Assembly: GCA_900755685.1 (NCBI GenBank)
Contig: CAAEHI010000048.1
Coordinates: 23,016-87,015, forward strand
Direction of reading: 5' to 3'
Length of the DNA stretch: 64,000 bases
Origin: an uncultured Collinsella sp.
GTDB taxonomy: Bacteria > Actinomycetota > Coriobacteriia > Coriobacteriales > Coriobacteriaceae
Shown here: one piece after another, positions 32,265-39,878 of the stretch
How the letters are laid out: every line of letters starts with the position of its first letter
Position numbering within the stretch: position 1 is the stretch's first letter
Translations under genes and position numbers: made by a program
Notes under the pieces: model-generated
The model's input: only the letters and a program-made list of their open reading frames with translations
Databases searched by the model: none
Told to the model about the DNA's origin: nothing

Positions 32265-34181
32265 ATGGAAGAGGCCTATCGTCAAGCACGCAAGCGCGGC
32301 GAGCAAGGACGTCGACGCGCCATTAGCCAAAGCGAGCATCCATACCTTACGGACCTCGATAGCTTGGTTGCTCAGCTCCCCTTAGGTCAGCGAGAGAATG
32401 TCGGCCTGCGGGATATTCCGCTCGAAATGGTCGTCGGCACGGTCACCAAGGGCCGTCAGTCCGCCTTTTCGTGTAACTTTATGCCCCTGCTTCCGTTTAG
32501 CACCGAGTTCGCCCGCAAGTGGTCCAACCTCTACGACATCCAGGTGACCGAGGGCTATCGCGACCCCGTCATCGTCACCGAGTTCATGCATCGGTTCTAT
32601 GTCCAAGAAGGCAACAAACGCGTCAGTGTCCTCAAATTCCTAGACGCCCCGACGGTTTCGGCCAAGGTCACCCGTCTCTACCCCGGCACATGGGATTCCG
32701 TCGAAAGCCGCCTGTACGGCGAGTTCTGCGCGTTTTGGCGCGTCTGCCCCCTATACGAGATCGAGTTCTCGCGTGAGGGAAGCTACGAAACGCTCGCGAA
32801 GATGCTCGGTCAGAACCTTATCGAAAAATGGCCGCAGAAAAAGGTCGACTACCTGCGCCACACTTTCCTGCTCTTTAAGCGTGCCTACCTTCGCGCAGGC
32901 GGCGATCACCTGGACATTACGCCCGCCGACGCCATGCTCGTCTACCTCAATGTGTACAACCAGGACCGCCTGCTGGATACGCCAACGGATATCGTCGTAA
33001 ACCGCCTGTGCAAGATCTGGCGCGAGCTGGTCATTGCCGGCAAAAATGACGAGGACAAGGTCGATCTTGTCGAAGCACCGAGCGTCGACGAGGAGGAGAC
33101 GCCCGCCAAGTCCACCTCTGGCGTGCTCAACTTCTTTATGGGCAAGACCGTCTACTCGACGGCCAACCCCCTGCGCATCGCCTTTATCCATGAGTTCCCC
33201 TGTGCGACGTCGAGCTGGGACAGCCTGCACGACCAAGGGCGTCAGTATCTCGATGAGCACTTTGGCGGTATCGTGCGCACCGAGGCGTTCGAGGACTGTC
33301 ACGATCCGGATGTGTTCTACGCCGCCGTGGAAACGGCTGTCAAACATGGAGCAAACGTCATCTTCTCGACCTCGCACCGCCTGATGGAATACACGCTCAG
33401 GGCTGCCGTTGAGTATCCCCGGGTTCGGTTCCTCAACTGCTCTATCGGCCTTCCCCATCAAAGCGTCCGTTCGTACTTTGGCAAGATGTACGAGGCCAAG
33501 TTTCTGCTGGGCGCCCTTGCGGCCAGCATGGCGGACAACCACCGCATCGGTTACCACGCGTCGGTCTTCGCCTCGGGCGCACTCAGCGAGATCAACGCCT
33601 TTGCGATTGGCGCCTCGCTGCTCGACCCGCGCGCGCAGGTCATCCTCACCTGGGGCGATGTTCCCGCCGGTGGTCTTGCCGAAGCCATGTGCCGCGAAGG
33701 CGTAAGCGTCATGACCGGCGCTGACATGTCAAAGTCGCTCGAAGACCCAACGGCCTACGGGCTTCACCGCTTGGTCGACGGCAAAGTCACCGGCATCGCC
33801 ATGCCCGTATGGAACTGGGGCCGTTACTACGAGCTCATCGTTCGCAGCCTTCTTCACGGCACGTGGGACGAGACCAGCGACGACAACCAAGTGCGCGCTG
33901 TCAACTACTGGTATGGCATGAGCTCCGGCGTTATCGACATCCGTTACGCTCCGGGCCTACCCTACCAAACGCGCAAACTCGTGCAGTTGCTCCGCAACGG
34001 CATTGTTGTGGGATCCATCAACCCCTTTGGCGGCGAGCTCCACAGCCAGAACGGCGTGGTACAGATTGAAGGCTTCCCTCCGCTGCCGAGCACGCAGATT
34101 GTCGAGATGAATTGGCTGGCGGACAACGTGGTAGGCACCATTCCGCAGCTCGACGATGAGCCGAAAGTCCCTGCCCTATGA
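32265..34181 (+). CDS. Cytosolic fusion: ParB-like domain + BMP-type nucleoside-binding domain
   Basis: 638 residues, ATG at 32265 after GGGAG. There is no signal peptide or lipobox; the N-terminus is highly basic (YRQARKRGEQGRRRA). Residues ~45-140 resemble the ParB/Srx fold, with VTEGYRDPVIV and RFYVQEGNKRVSVLKFL in place of the usual DGHHR-type motif. A helical segment and an acidic linker (~190-295) lead to a BMP/Med-type periplasmic-binding fold (~300-600; IAFIHEFPCATSSWDSLHDQ, ANVIFSTSH, GKMYEAKFLLGALAA). That fold normally binds nucleosides outside the cell. Here it would act inside, possibly as a ligand-responsive regulator. The stop overlaps the next gene by four bases. Confidence 0.8.
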   Translation: MEEAYRQARKRGEQGRRRAISQSEHPYLTDLDSLVAQLPLGQRENVGLRDIPLEMVVGTVTKGRQSAFSCNFMPLLPFSTEFARKWSNLYDIQVTEGYRDPVIVTEFMHRFYVQEGNKRVSVLKFLDAPTVSAKVTRLYPGTWDSVESRLYGEFCAFWRVCPLYEIEFSREGSYETLAKMLGQNLIEKWPQKKVDYLRHTFLLFKRAYLRAGGDHLDITPADAMLVYLNVYNQDRLLDTPTDIVVNRLCKIWRELVIAGKNDEDKVDLVEAPSVDEEETPAKSTSGVLNFFMGKTVYSTANPLRIAFIHEFPCATSSWDSLHDQGRQYLDEHFGGIVRTEAFEDCHDPDVFYAAVETAVKHGANVIFSTSHRLMEYTLRAAVEYPRVRFLNCSIGLPHQSVRSYFGKMYEAKFLLGALAASMADNHRIGYHASVFASGALSEINAFAIGASLLDPRAQVILTWGDVPAGGLAEAMCREGVSVMTGADMSKSLEDPTAYGLHRLVDGKVTGIAMPVWNWGRYYELIVRSLLHGTWDETSDDNQVRAVNYWYGMSSGVIDIRYAPGLPYQTRKLVQLLRNGIVVGSINPFGGELHSQNGVVQIEGFPPLPSTQIVEMNWLADNVVGTIPQLDDEPKVPAL

Positions 34182-34888
34182 AAATCCTTGCCATAGCCGA
34201 TACCGAAGAACGATGCCTTTGGGAGTGCTTTCGCAAGGAACGCTTTGAGGGAGTCGACCTGATTTTGTCCGCCGGCGATCTGGACCCGGACTATCTTGAG
34301 TTTTTGGTTACGGTCATCAACAAACCGCTCATCTACGTGCGCGGCAATCACGATGACCGCTACGCACGTCATGCACCGGGTGGATGTATCTGCGTAGAGG
34401 ACAGCGTGTACACGTACCGAGGGATTCGCATTGCGGGCCTTGGCGGGTCCATGCGTTATCGCGACGGCGCCAACATGTACACCGAACGCGAGATGTCCAA
34501 GCGCATGCGTAAGCTGTCGCGTAGGGTTAGGATGGTCGGCGGGTGCGACATTCTGCTTACCCATGCACCCGCCGCCGGTATGGGTGATCTGGACGATCTG
34601 CCGCATCGAGGATTCGAGTGCTTTAACACAGCACTCGAATCCTGGAATCCCGACTACATGGTGCACGGGCATGTGCACCAAAGCTACGGTTGCGATTTTC
34701 AGCGCGAACGGCAGCATGCGTGTGGAACGACGATCATCAACGCCTGCGGCTATACGCAGTTTGAGCTCGACCAGACGCGCTACCCCATCCGCGGCTGGCA
34801 GGCAGCCTGGCTCAATTCGCAAACCATGCGCCGCGAGCTCAAACGCCACGATGCCATCGAGTCCTCAACCGCCAGAACACCCTGGTAA
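34178..34888 (+). CDS. Calcineurin-like metallophosphoesterase
   Basis: 236 residues, ATG overlapping the previous stop (ATGA). Metal-binding motifs in order: MKILAIADTE (Asp), LILSAGDLDPDYLEF (GD), IYVRGNHDDRYARH (GNHD), ILLTHAPAAGMGD (His) and MVHGHVHQSYG (GHxH). The first motif reads ADTE instead of the usual DxH, so one metal ligand is altered. Small cytosolic phosphoesterases of this kind cleave phosphodiesters such as cyclic nucleotides or nucleoside polyphosphates. Tight coupling to a nucleoside-binding regulator-like protein suggests a nucleotide-related substrate; this is inference. Ends at a strong terminator. Confidence 0.88.
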   Translation: MKILAIADTEERCLWECFRKERFEGVDLILSAGDLDPDYLEFLVTVINKPLIYVRGNHDDRYARHAPGGCICVEDSVYTYRGIRIAGLGGSMRYRDGANMYTEREMSKRMRKLSRRVRMVGGCDILLTHAPAAGMGDLDDLPHRGFECFNTALESWNPDYMVHGHVHQSYGCDFQRERQHACGTTIINACGYTQFELDQTRYPIRGWQAAWLNSQTMRRELKRHDAIESSTARTPW

Positions 34889-34928
34889 CCACCTCAAAGA
34901 GGACACTGTCCCCTTTGAGGTGGTTTGG
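34887..34928 (+). terminator. Terminator of the BMP/phosphoesterase operon
   Basis: AACCACCTCAAAG pairs with CTTTGAGGTGGTT; the loop contains GGACACTGTCC. It overlaps the stop codon. Confidence 0.88.
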
Positions 34929-34938
34929 GCGCGGTAGC

Positions 34939-34978
34939 AAGAAACCCGGTCCTGCACAAGGCAGAACCGGGTTTCTTT
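34939..34978. terminator. Bidirectional terminator, mainly for rplKA
   Basis: AAGAAACCCGGTCCTGC / GCAGAACCGGGTTTCTTT with one mismatch. On both strands the stem ends in T-rich sequence. It marks the true end of the secE-nusG-rplKA unit on the minus strand. Confidence 0.9.
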
Positions 34979-35013
34979 AGCAATGCTTGCTTTGCTCAGG
35001 CAGTAACTAGCAG

Positions 35014-35721
35014 TTACTCAGCCAGGAAGTCACGCTGGACAGCGGGATCGACCTTGACGCCAGGGCCCATGGTGGAAGACACGGAGATGGACTTGACGTA
35101 CTTGCCCTTAGCAGAAGAGGGCTTGACGCGCAGGATCTCGGTGTACAGGGCAGCGTAGTTCTCGACGAGCTGCTGCTCAGAGAAGGACTTCTTGCCCAGG
35201 GGCACGTGGCAGATGCCGTAGCGGTCGGCGCGGTACTCAACGCGGCCAGCCTTGAGCTCGGAGACCATCTTGGCGACGTCCATGGTCACGGTGCCGAGCT
35301 TGGGGTTCGGCATGAGGCCACGGGGACCAAGAATCTTACCGATGCGGCCAACCTTGGCCATCATGTTCGGCGTAGCGATAGCTGCGTCGAAGTTGATCTC
35401 GCCCTTCTGGATCTGAGCGACGAGCTCGTCGGAACCGATGATGTCGGCGCCGGCAGCCTCAGCCTCGCGGGCCTTCTCGCCCTCGGCGAAGACGGCAACA
35501 CGAACGGTCTTGCCGGTGCCGTGGGGCAGGGAGATGGAACCACGGATGTTCTGGTCAGCCTTACGAGTATCGATGCCCAGACGGAAGTGGGCCTCGACGG
35601 TCTCGTCGAACTTGGCGGTGTCGAGCTCCTTGAGGAGCTTGGCAGCCTGAAGGGGGGTGTAGAGCGTGGCGCGGTCGATCTTCTCGGCAGCGGCGTTATA
35701 GCTCTTACCATGCTTAGCCAT
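35014..35721 (-). CDS. rplA: 50S ribosomal protein L1
   Basis: 235 residues from the ATG at 35721 (third codon of the open frame), eight bases after AGGAGG. It starts MAKHGKSYNAAAEKIDR and contains VRVAVFAEGEKAREAEAAGA, IATPNMMAKVGRIGKILGPR and GLMPNPKLGTVT, all strongly conserved in L1. It forms the mobile L1 stalk at the E site and represses its own operon by binding mRNA. It ends at a strong bidirectional terminator, after which plus-strand accessory genes follow instead of rplJ. Confidence 0.98.
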   Translation of the reverse strand: MAKHGKSYNAAAEKIDRATLYTPLQAAKLLKELDTAKFDETVEAHFRLGIDTRKADQNIRGSISLPHGTGKTVRVAVFAEGEKAREAEAAGADIIGSDELVAQIQKGEINFDAAIATPNMMAKVGRIGKILGPRGLMPNPKLGTVTMDVAKMVSELKAGRVEYRADRYGICHVPLGKKSFSEQQLVENYAALYTEILRVKPSSAKGKYVKSISVSSTMGPGVKVDPAVQRDFLAE

Positions 35722-35794
35722 GTGCATTACCTCCTGTGGTTAAACGGGCGTGAGCCCTCCCACATCGTATCGTGTGCCCTATTGCACACATATA

Positions 35795-35820
35795 ACGGGC
35801 GCCCCGGTCGGAGCACCCGT
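35795..35820 (-). promoter_or_regulatory. Hairpin in the rplK-rplA intercistronic region
   Basis: ACGGGTGCTCC pairs with GGGGCGCCCGT around a short loop, with a TTATATG tail on the minus strand. It could be a weak attenuator or an L1-binding site lying 75 bases before rplA. Confidence 0.45.
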
Positions 35821-35838
35821 CATTACCTAAAGAAATCG

Positions 35839-36267
35839 CTACTCAGCGATGGTGACGCCCATGGAACGGGCGGTACCGGCGATGATCTTCTTGGCGGCGT
35901 CAATGTCGTTGGCATTGAGGTCCGGCATCTTGATCTCGGCGATCTTGGTGAGCTGCTCCTGGGAGAGCTGGCCAACCTTGTCGGCCTGGGGCTTAGCGGA
36001 ACCAGACTTGAGGTTCAGCTCCTTCTTGATGAGGTGAGCCGCCGGCGGGGTCTTGGTGATGAAGGAGAAAGACTTATCCTCGTAGACAGAGATCTCAACG
36101 GGGATGATGTCGCCCTTCTTGTCCTGCGTCTCGGCGTTAAAGGCCTGGCAGAACTGCATGATGTTCACGCCAGCAGCGCCCAGGGCGGGGCCGACGGGAG
36201 GAGCGGGGTTAGCTGCACCAGCAGGAATCTGGAGCTTAATGACGTTGGCAACCTTCTTCTCAGCCAT
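35839..36267 (-). CDS. rplK: 50S ribosomal protein L11
   Basis: 142 residues from the ATG at 36267; the ATG two codons earlier overlaps the AAAGGA ribosome site. MAEKKVANVIKLQIPAGAAN is followed by PAPPVGPALGAAGVNIMQFC, the flexible linker, and a C-terminal rRNA-binding domain with KIAEIKMPDLNANDIDAAKK and IIAGTARSMGV. It forms the GTPase-associated centre with L10/L12 and is required for the stringent response. Downstream of nusG by about 120 bases in the conserved order. Confidence 0.98.
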   Translation of the reverse strand: MAEKKVANVIKLQIPAGAANPAPPVGPALGAAGVNIMQFCQAFNAETQDKKGDIIPVEISVYEDKSFSFITKTPPAAHLIKKELNLKSGSAKPQADKVGQLSQEQLTKIAEIKMPDLNANDIDAAKKIIAGTARSMGVTIAE

Positions 36268-36387
36268 GGTCATTCCTTTCGAATCACGAGTGTGAAGTAC
36301 TTGCTATATCGTAAGCACGCACGTGTTAGAAGCACTCCTGAGATGAGCAGTCACAGAAGAAGCACGCTCGCGCGAACGGACGAAAAC

Positions 36388-36924
36388 TTAAGCGATGACA
36401 GCGACCTGGTTAAAGTCGAGCTCGACCGGCGTCTCGCGGCCAAAGATCATCAGCGTGACCTTGAGCTTGCCAGCCTCGGTGTTAACCTCGGAGACCTTGC
36501 CATCAAAGTCGGTAAGCGGGCCATCGGTGACGCGGACGGACGTGCCGACCTGAATATCAACCGAGGTGCGCTTGGGCGAATCGCCCTTACCGGGACGACG
36601 AGTCATCTTATTGTACTCATCGCGGGAAAGCGGTGCGGGCTTACCGTTGCCGCCCAGGAAACCGGTGACGCCGGGCGTGTTGCGAACACACGTCCAAGCA
36701 TCGTCATCCATCTCCATGCGGACCAAGACATAACCCGGGAAGATCTTGGAATCCTTGGTCTCGCGCTTGCCACCCTCTTTGATCTCGGTGACGCGCTCCA
36801 TAGGAATCTCGATATCAAAGATACGGTCCTGCATGCCCATGGTCTCGATACGATGCTCGAGATCGGACTTTACGCGGTTCTCGTATCCGGAGTAAGTGTG
36901 AACGACGTACCAACGCTTAGACAT
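36388..36924 (-). CDS. nusG: Transcription termination/antitermination protein NusG
   Basis: 178 residues starting MSKRWYVVHTYSGYENRVKS. The NGN domain contains KIFPGYVLVRMEMDDDAWTC and RNTPGVTGFLG; after a short linker the KOW domain reads VRVTDGPLTDFDGKVSEVNT and ends in VELDFNQVAVIA. It binds the RNA polymerase clamp and links it to Rho or the ribosome. No extra domain is inserted. The start codon is four bases after the secE stop, and its ribosome site (GAGGGG) lies within the end of secE. Confidence 0.98.
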   Translation of the reverse strand: MSKRWYVVHTYSGYENRVKSDLEHRIETMGMQDRIFDIEIPMERVTEIKEGGKRETKDSKIFPGYVLVRMEMDDDAWTCVRNTPGVTGFLGGNGKPAPLSRDEYNKMTRRPGKGDSPKRTSVDIQVGTSVRVTDGPLTDFDGKVSEVNTEAGKLKVTLMIFGRETPVELDFNQVAVIA

Positions 36925-36927
36925 GGT

Positions 36928-37266
36928 TTAGCCCCTCAATCCAGAGAACAGAGCAAGAGCCTCGCCAAAGCCAGCATCGAGCAGAGCGATGACGACGCCG
37001 ACGACGATCAGAGAAGCGCAAACGACAACCGAGTAGTTCACGAGCTCCTTCTTATCGGGCCACGTGACACGCTTCATCTCGGACTTGACCGAAGCGAAAT
37101 ACTTCTTGGTGCGGGCGAAGAAACCAGGCTTCTCGTTCTTCTTGGACTTCGCAGCCTTCTCGTTCTTCTTGGCAACGGCCTTCTTGGCCTCAACCTTGGA
37201 GTTGGCGGCAGCTTTGTTGGCAGGTGCCGGCTGCTGAGCCTTCTTCTTGTTCTTCTTGTTGGCCAT
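36928..37266 (-). CDS. secE: Protein translocase subunit SecE
   Basis: 112 residues. The first ~50 are extremely basic and Lys/Ala-rich (MANKKNKKKAQQPAPANKAA). The conserved part begins at FFARTKKYFASVKSEMKRVT, followed by WPDKKELVNYSVVVCASLIV and a single membrane helix. This is the small clamp subunit of the SecYEG translocon. The long basic N-terminal tail is usual for actinobacterial SecE. It lies between tRNA-Trp and nusG in the standard order. Confidence 0.95.
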   Translation of the reverse strand: MANKKNKKKAQQPAPANKAAANSKVEAKKAVAKKNEKAAKSKKNEKPGFFARTKKYFASVKSEMKRVTWPDKKELVNYSVVVCASLIVVGVVIALLDAGFGEALALFSGLRG

Positions 37267-37342
37267 TTGGGTTACCTCCGCGCAATGCGCTTATACAAGA
37301 GTAAACCGTAAGCCCCCAAGTGGGAGCTTACGGAATAATGAC

Positions 37343-37418
37343 TGGCACGCCAGGAAGGACTCGAACCCTCAACACTCGGTTTTGGAGACCGATGCTCTAC
37401 CAATTGAACTACTGGCGT
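37343..37418 (-). tRNA. tRNA-Trp (CCA anticodon)
   Basis: Acceptor stem ACGCCAG / CTGGCGT, D loop AGTTCAATTGGTAGAGC, anticodon loop with CCA between CT and AA, T loop GGTTCGAGTCC, and an encoded 3' CCA. It lies between rpmG and secE, a conserved location for this tRNA in many bacteria. Confidence 0.97.
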
Positions 37419-37431
37419 ATGTGACTAGAGA

Positions 37432-37581
37432 CTAGCGAGTCTCTTTGTGCAGCGTGTGGTGACGGCACCAGGGGCAATACTTCTTGATCTCCATACGATC
37501 AGGCATGGTCGACTTGTTCTTGGTGGTCGTATAGTTGCGGCGCTTGCACTCAGTGCACGCAAGAGTAACTAGAGTACGCAT
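37432..37581 (-). CDS. rpmG: 50S ribosomal protein L33
   Basis: 49 residues, ATG at 37581 with AGGA upstream, found by direct translation because it is too short for usual ORF thresholds. The protein begins MRTLVTLACTECKRRNYTTT and ends KYCPWCRHHTLHKETR. Both CxxC pairs are kept, so this is the zinc-binding (C+) form of L33. It belongs to the 50S subunit near the E site. It is the first gene of rpmG-tRNA-Trp-secE-nusG and has its own promoter about 50 bases upstream. Confidence 0.97.
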   Translation of the reverse strand: MRTLVTLACTECKRRNYTTTKNKSTMPDRMEIKKYCPWCRHHTLHKETR

Positions 37582-37627
37582 GTATCCTGAACCTTTCATT
37601 TCCGCCCCGTACGGGCACGAGTTGTTA

Positions 37628-37656
37628 CTTTATCAGCTCCACGTAAGTGCTGTCAA
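37628..37656 (-). promoter_or_regulatory. Promoter of rpmG-tRNA-Trp-secE-nusG
   Basis: Minus-strand perfect -35 TTGACA (37651-37656) with a -10 candidate around TAAAGT 17-18 bases later. It is preceded by CGAGGTTTTCA, almost the same sequence as upstream of the tRNA-Tyr/tuf promoter. Confidence 0.7.
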
Positions 37657-37796
37657 TGAAAACCTCGAGTCAATTGGTTCTCGGTGGATCCATTCATATT
37701 TGGAACACATCAATGAAGCCATCGAGAGCTAATCGACGGTGCATCCAGGACCATTATCGATCCTCTCGACACCAGCAACGGCTCAATATCCATTGC

Positions 37797-37832
37797 AGAA
37801 AAGAACCCGGCACCCATATAAGTGCCGGGTTC
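37797..37832 (-). terminator. tuf terminator
   Basis: Perfect 11-base stem GAACCCGGCAC / GTGCCGGGTTC followed on the minus strand by TTTTCTG. 28 bases after the tuf stop. Confidence 0.93.
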
Positions 37833-37860
37833 TCTAAGTCAGCTATATCAAAGAGCTAAT

Positions 37861-39051
37861 TTACTCAATGATCGTGGAGACGATGCCCGAACCGACGGTG
37901 TGGCCACCCTCGCGGATAGCGAAGCGCAGGCCCTCCTCCATGGCGATCGGGTGGATGAGGTCGCCCTCGATGGTGATGTGGTCACCAGGCATAGCCATCT
38001 CGGTGCCCTCGGGGAGCTTGACCGTACCGGTAACGTCGGTGGTACGGAAGTAGAACTGAGGACGATAACCATCGAAGAACGGGGTGTGACGGCCGCCCTC
38101 CTCCTTGGTCAGAACGTAGATCTCGCCGGTGAACTTGGTGTGCGGGGTAACCGAACCGGGCTTGCAGAGAACCTGGCCGCGCTCGATGTCCTCGCGCTTG
38201 ATGCCGCGGAGCAGCAGACCGACGTTGTCGCCAGCCTCGCAGAAGTCCATGGACTTACGGAACATCTCGATACCGGTAACGACGGTGTTCTGGGTATCCT
38301 TGATGCCGACGATCTCGACGGGCTCGTTGAGCTTGAGCTCACCGCGCTCGACACGGCCGGTAGCAACGGTACCACGGCCGGAGATGGTCATAACGTCCTC
38401 AACGGCCATCAGGAACGGGAGGTCGTTGTTACGAGCAGGCGTCGGGATGTACTCGTCGACGGCCTTCATGAGCTCGCGGATAGCGTCCATCCACTTGGCG
38501 TCGCCCTCGAGAGCGCCCAGAGCGGAACCACGGATGACGGGGATGTCGTCGCCGGGGAAATCGTACTCGGAGAGGAGCTCACGGGTCTCCATCTCGACGA
38601 GGTCGATGAGCTCGTCATCGTCGACCATGTCGCACTTGTTCAGGAAGACGACGATGTAGGGAACGCCGACCTGACGGGCGAGCAGGATGTGCTCGCGGGT
38701 CTGAGCCATGGGGCCGTCGGTAGCGGCGATGACCAGGATAGCGCCGTCCATCTGAGCAGCGCCGGAGATCATGTTCTTGACGTAGTCAGCGTGGCCCGGG
38801 CAGTCAACGTGAGCGTAGTGACGGGCAGCGGTCTCGTACTCAACGTGGGAGACGGAGATCGTAATGCCGCGCTCGCGCTCCTCGGGAGCCTTGTCGATGT
38901 TCTCGAACGCAGTGAAGTCAGCCTTGCAGCCCTCGGTCTCGGAGAGAACCTTGGTGATGGCAGCGGTCAGCGTGGTCTTGCCGTGGTCGACGTGACCAAT
39001 GGTGCCGATGTTAACATGCGGCTTAGTGCGCTCAAACTTCTCTTTGGCCAT
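37861..39051 (-). CDS. tuf: Elongation factor Tu
   Basis: 396 residues from the ATG at 39051, with GAGGAGGGC upstream; the open frame extends further but without homology. G1 GHVDHGKT, switch II DCPGHADYVKNM, NKCD and SALGAL motifs are intact, as are domain 2 (GRGTVATGRVERG) and the domain 3 C-terminus GGHTVGSGIVSTIIE. It delivers aminoacyl-tRNAs to the ribosome. It is cotranscribed behind three tRNA genes, the same arrangement as E. coli tufB. In many actinomycetes tuf instead follows fusA in the str operon. Confidence 0.99.
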   Translation of the reverse strand: MAKEKFERTKPHVNIGTIGHVDHGKTTLTAAITKVLSETEGCKADFTAFENIDKAPEERERGITISVSHVEYETAARHYAHVDCPGHADYVKNMISGAAQMDGAILVIAATDGPMAQTREHILLARQVGVPYIVVFLNKCDMVDDDELIDLVEMETRELLSEYDFPGDDIPVIRGSALGALEGDAKWMDAIRELMKAVDEYIPTPARNNDLPFLMAVEDVMTISGRGTVATGRVERGELKLNEPVEIVGIKDTQNTVVTGIEMFRKSMDFCEAGDNVGLLLRGIKREDIERGQVLCKPGSVTPHTKFTGEIYVLTKEEGGRHTPFFDGYRPQFYFRTTDVTGTVKLPEGTEMAMPGDHITIEGDLIHPIAMEEGLRFAIREGGHTVGSGIVSTIIE

Positions 39052-39147
39052 AAAGCCCTCCTCTAAACAGGTCGTCCCCGGACGGGACTTTGCCTTTATA
39101 CCATAGTGGCCTCTCAACATACTATTGAGAAGCCACCGTGTTACCTA

Positions 39148-39224
39148 TGGTAGCGGTGACTGGATTCGAACCAGTGACGCCACGGGTATGAACCGTGTGC
39201 TCTAACCAACTGAGCTACACCGCC
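39148..39224 (-). tRNA. tRNA-Met (CAT anticodon, elongator type)
   Basis: Acceptor GGCGGTG / CACCGCT, D loop AGCTCAGTTGGTTAGAGC, anticodon loop TTCATAC, T loop GGTTCGAATCC, encoded CCA. The closed 1-72 pair (G-T/G-C type with paired first base) and the anticodon stem without three G-C pairs argue for the elongator rather than the initiator. Confidence 0.95.
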
Positions 39225-39227
39225 GGA

Positions 39228-39303
39228 TGGAGCCTGCAACCAGACTTGAACTGGTGACCTCTTCGTTACCAACGAAGTGCTCTACCGACTGAGCTATACA
39301 GGC
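39228..39303 (-). tRNA. tRNA-Thr (GGT anticodon)
   Basis: Acceptor GCCTGTA / TGCAGGC, D loop AGCTCAGTCGGTAGAGC, anticodon stem CTTCG / CGAAG with GGT in the loop, T loop AGTTCAAGTCT, encoded CCA. Four bases from tRNA-Met. Confidence 0.96.
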
Positions 39304-39313
39304 ACTTGACGGG

Positions 39314-39395
39314 TGGGAGCTATAGGATTCGAACCTATGTAGGCAGAGCCAACGGGTTTACAGCCCGTCCCCATTAACCACTCGGGCAAACTCCC
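39314..39395 (-). tRNA. tRNA-Tyr (GTA anticodon)
   Basis: 82 bases with the long variable arm of a class II tRNA. Acceptor GGGAGTT / AGCTCCC, anticodon loop CTGTAAA, T loop GGTTCGAATCC. After the discriminator A the genome reads CCC, not CCA, unlike the other tRNAs here, so the 3' end must be trimmed and rebuilt by the CCA-adding enzyme. First gene of the tRNA-tuf transcript. Confidence 0.95.
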
Positions 39396-39457
39396 AATCG
39401 TTCAAGTATCCGCAGGTCCTTTGGTCTTTTGGACCGCCGCCCCCGCGAACGAAAAAG

Positions 39458-39487
39458 ATAATACGATGCAACCTTGGGGGCTGTCAA
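39458..39487 (-). promoter_or_regulatory. Promoter of the tRNA-Tyr/Thr/Met-tuf operon
   Basis: Minus-strand perfect -35 TTGACA (39482-39487) and -10 TATTAT (39458-39463), 18 bases apart, about 60 bases before tRNA-Tyr. Upstream of -35 lies GAGGTTTTCG, shared with the rpmG promoter. Confidence 0.8.
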
Positions 39488-39701
39488 CGAAAACCTCTAG
39501 ATACACGGTGCCGGGCGTATCTATATAGCCGTGACCTGCGGTTTTATTGAGTTTGGATATGAAGGACGGTGGTTTTGGATACTGAGGTGACATTTCCCGA
39601 GGTAACACTTTGGTGTAGTAGAGTACACCTTCAGAATCGAACTTCGATAACAGCCTATTTGCACCTATATATAGGTCGAGATCGGGGCTTCCGTGGCAGA
39701 T

Positions 39702-39848
39702 TCGAGCGTGGATTTTCTCCCGTTTGAAATCGAGCGTGGATAATCCCCCTCTTTTGGCGTGTCCCCATGGCCAAAGTGGCAGATTATCCACGCCCATTCT
39801 CCAGGCGGGAGATTTTCCACGCTCGTGTGTCCGATAATCCACGCTCGA
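39702..39848. repeat. Nested inverted repeats, family G
   Basis: TCGAGCGTGGATTTTCTCCCG (39702-39722) is the complement of 39806-39825 with small differences. Inside, CGAGCGTGGATAATC (39731-39745) pairs with GATTATCCACGC (39782-39793) or with the outer GATAATCCACGCTCG (39833-39847). Five copies of GCGTGGA or its complement occur within 150 bases, so alternative folds are possible. No gene is supported in 39488-39878; the rest is AT-richer and featureless. Confidence 0.75.
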
Positions 39849-39878
39849 CCAGGATGACTGGGATAGGTGCGGCCTTTG

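Noticed and set aside
13061..35721. The 21-kb insert as a prophage or integrative element
   Set aside because: It contains no integrase, transposase, phage or conjugation genes, and includes an essential asnS; it looks like ordinary chromosome brought in by rearrangement.
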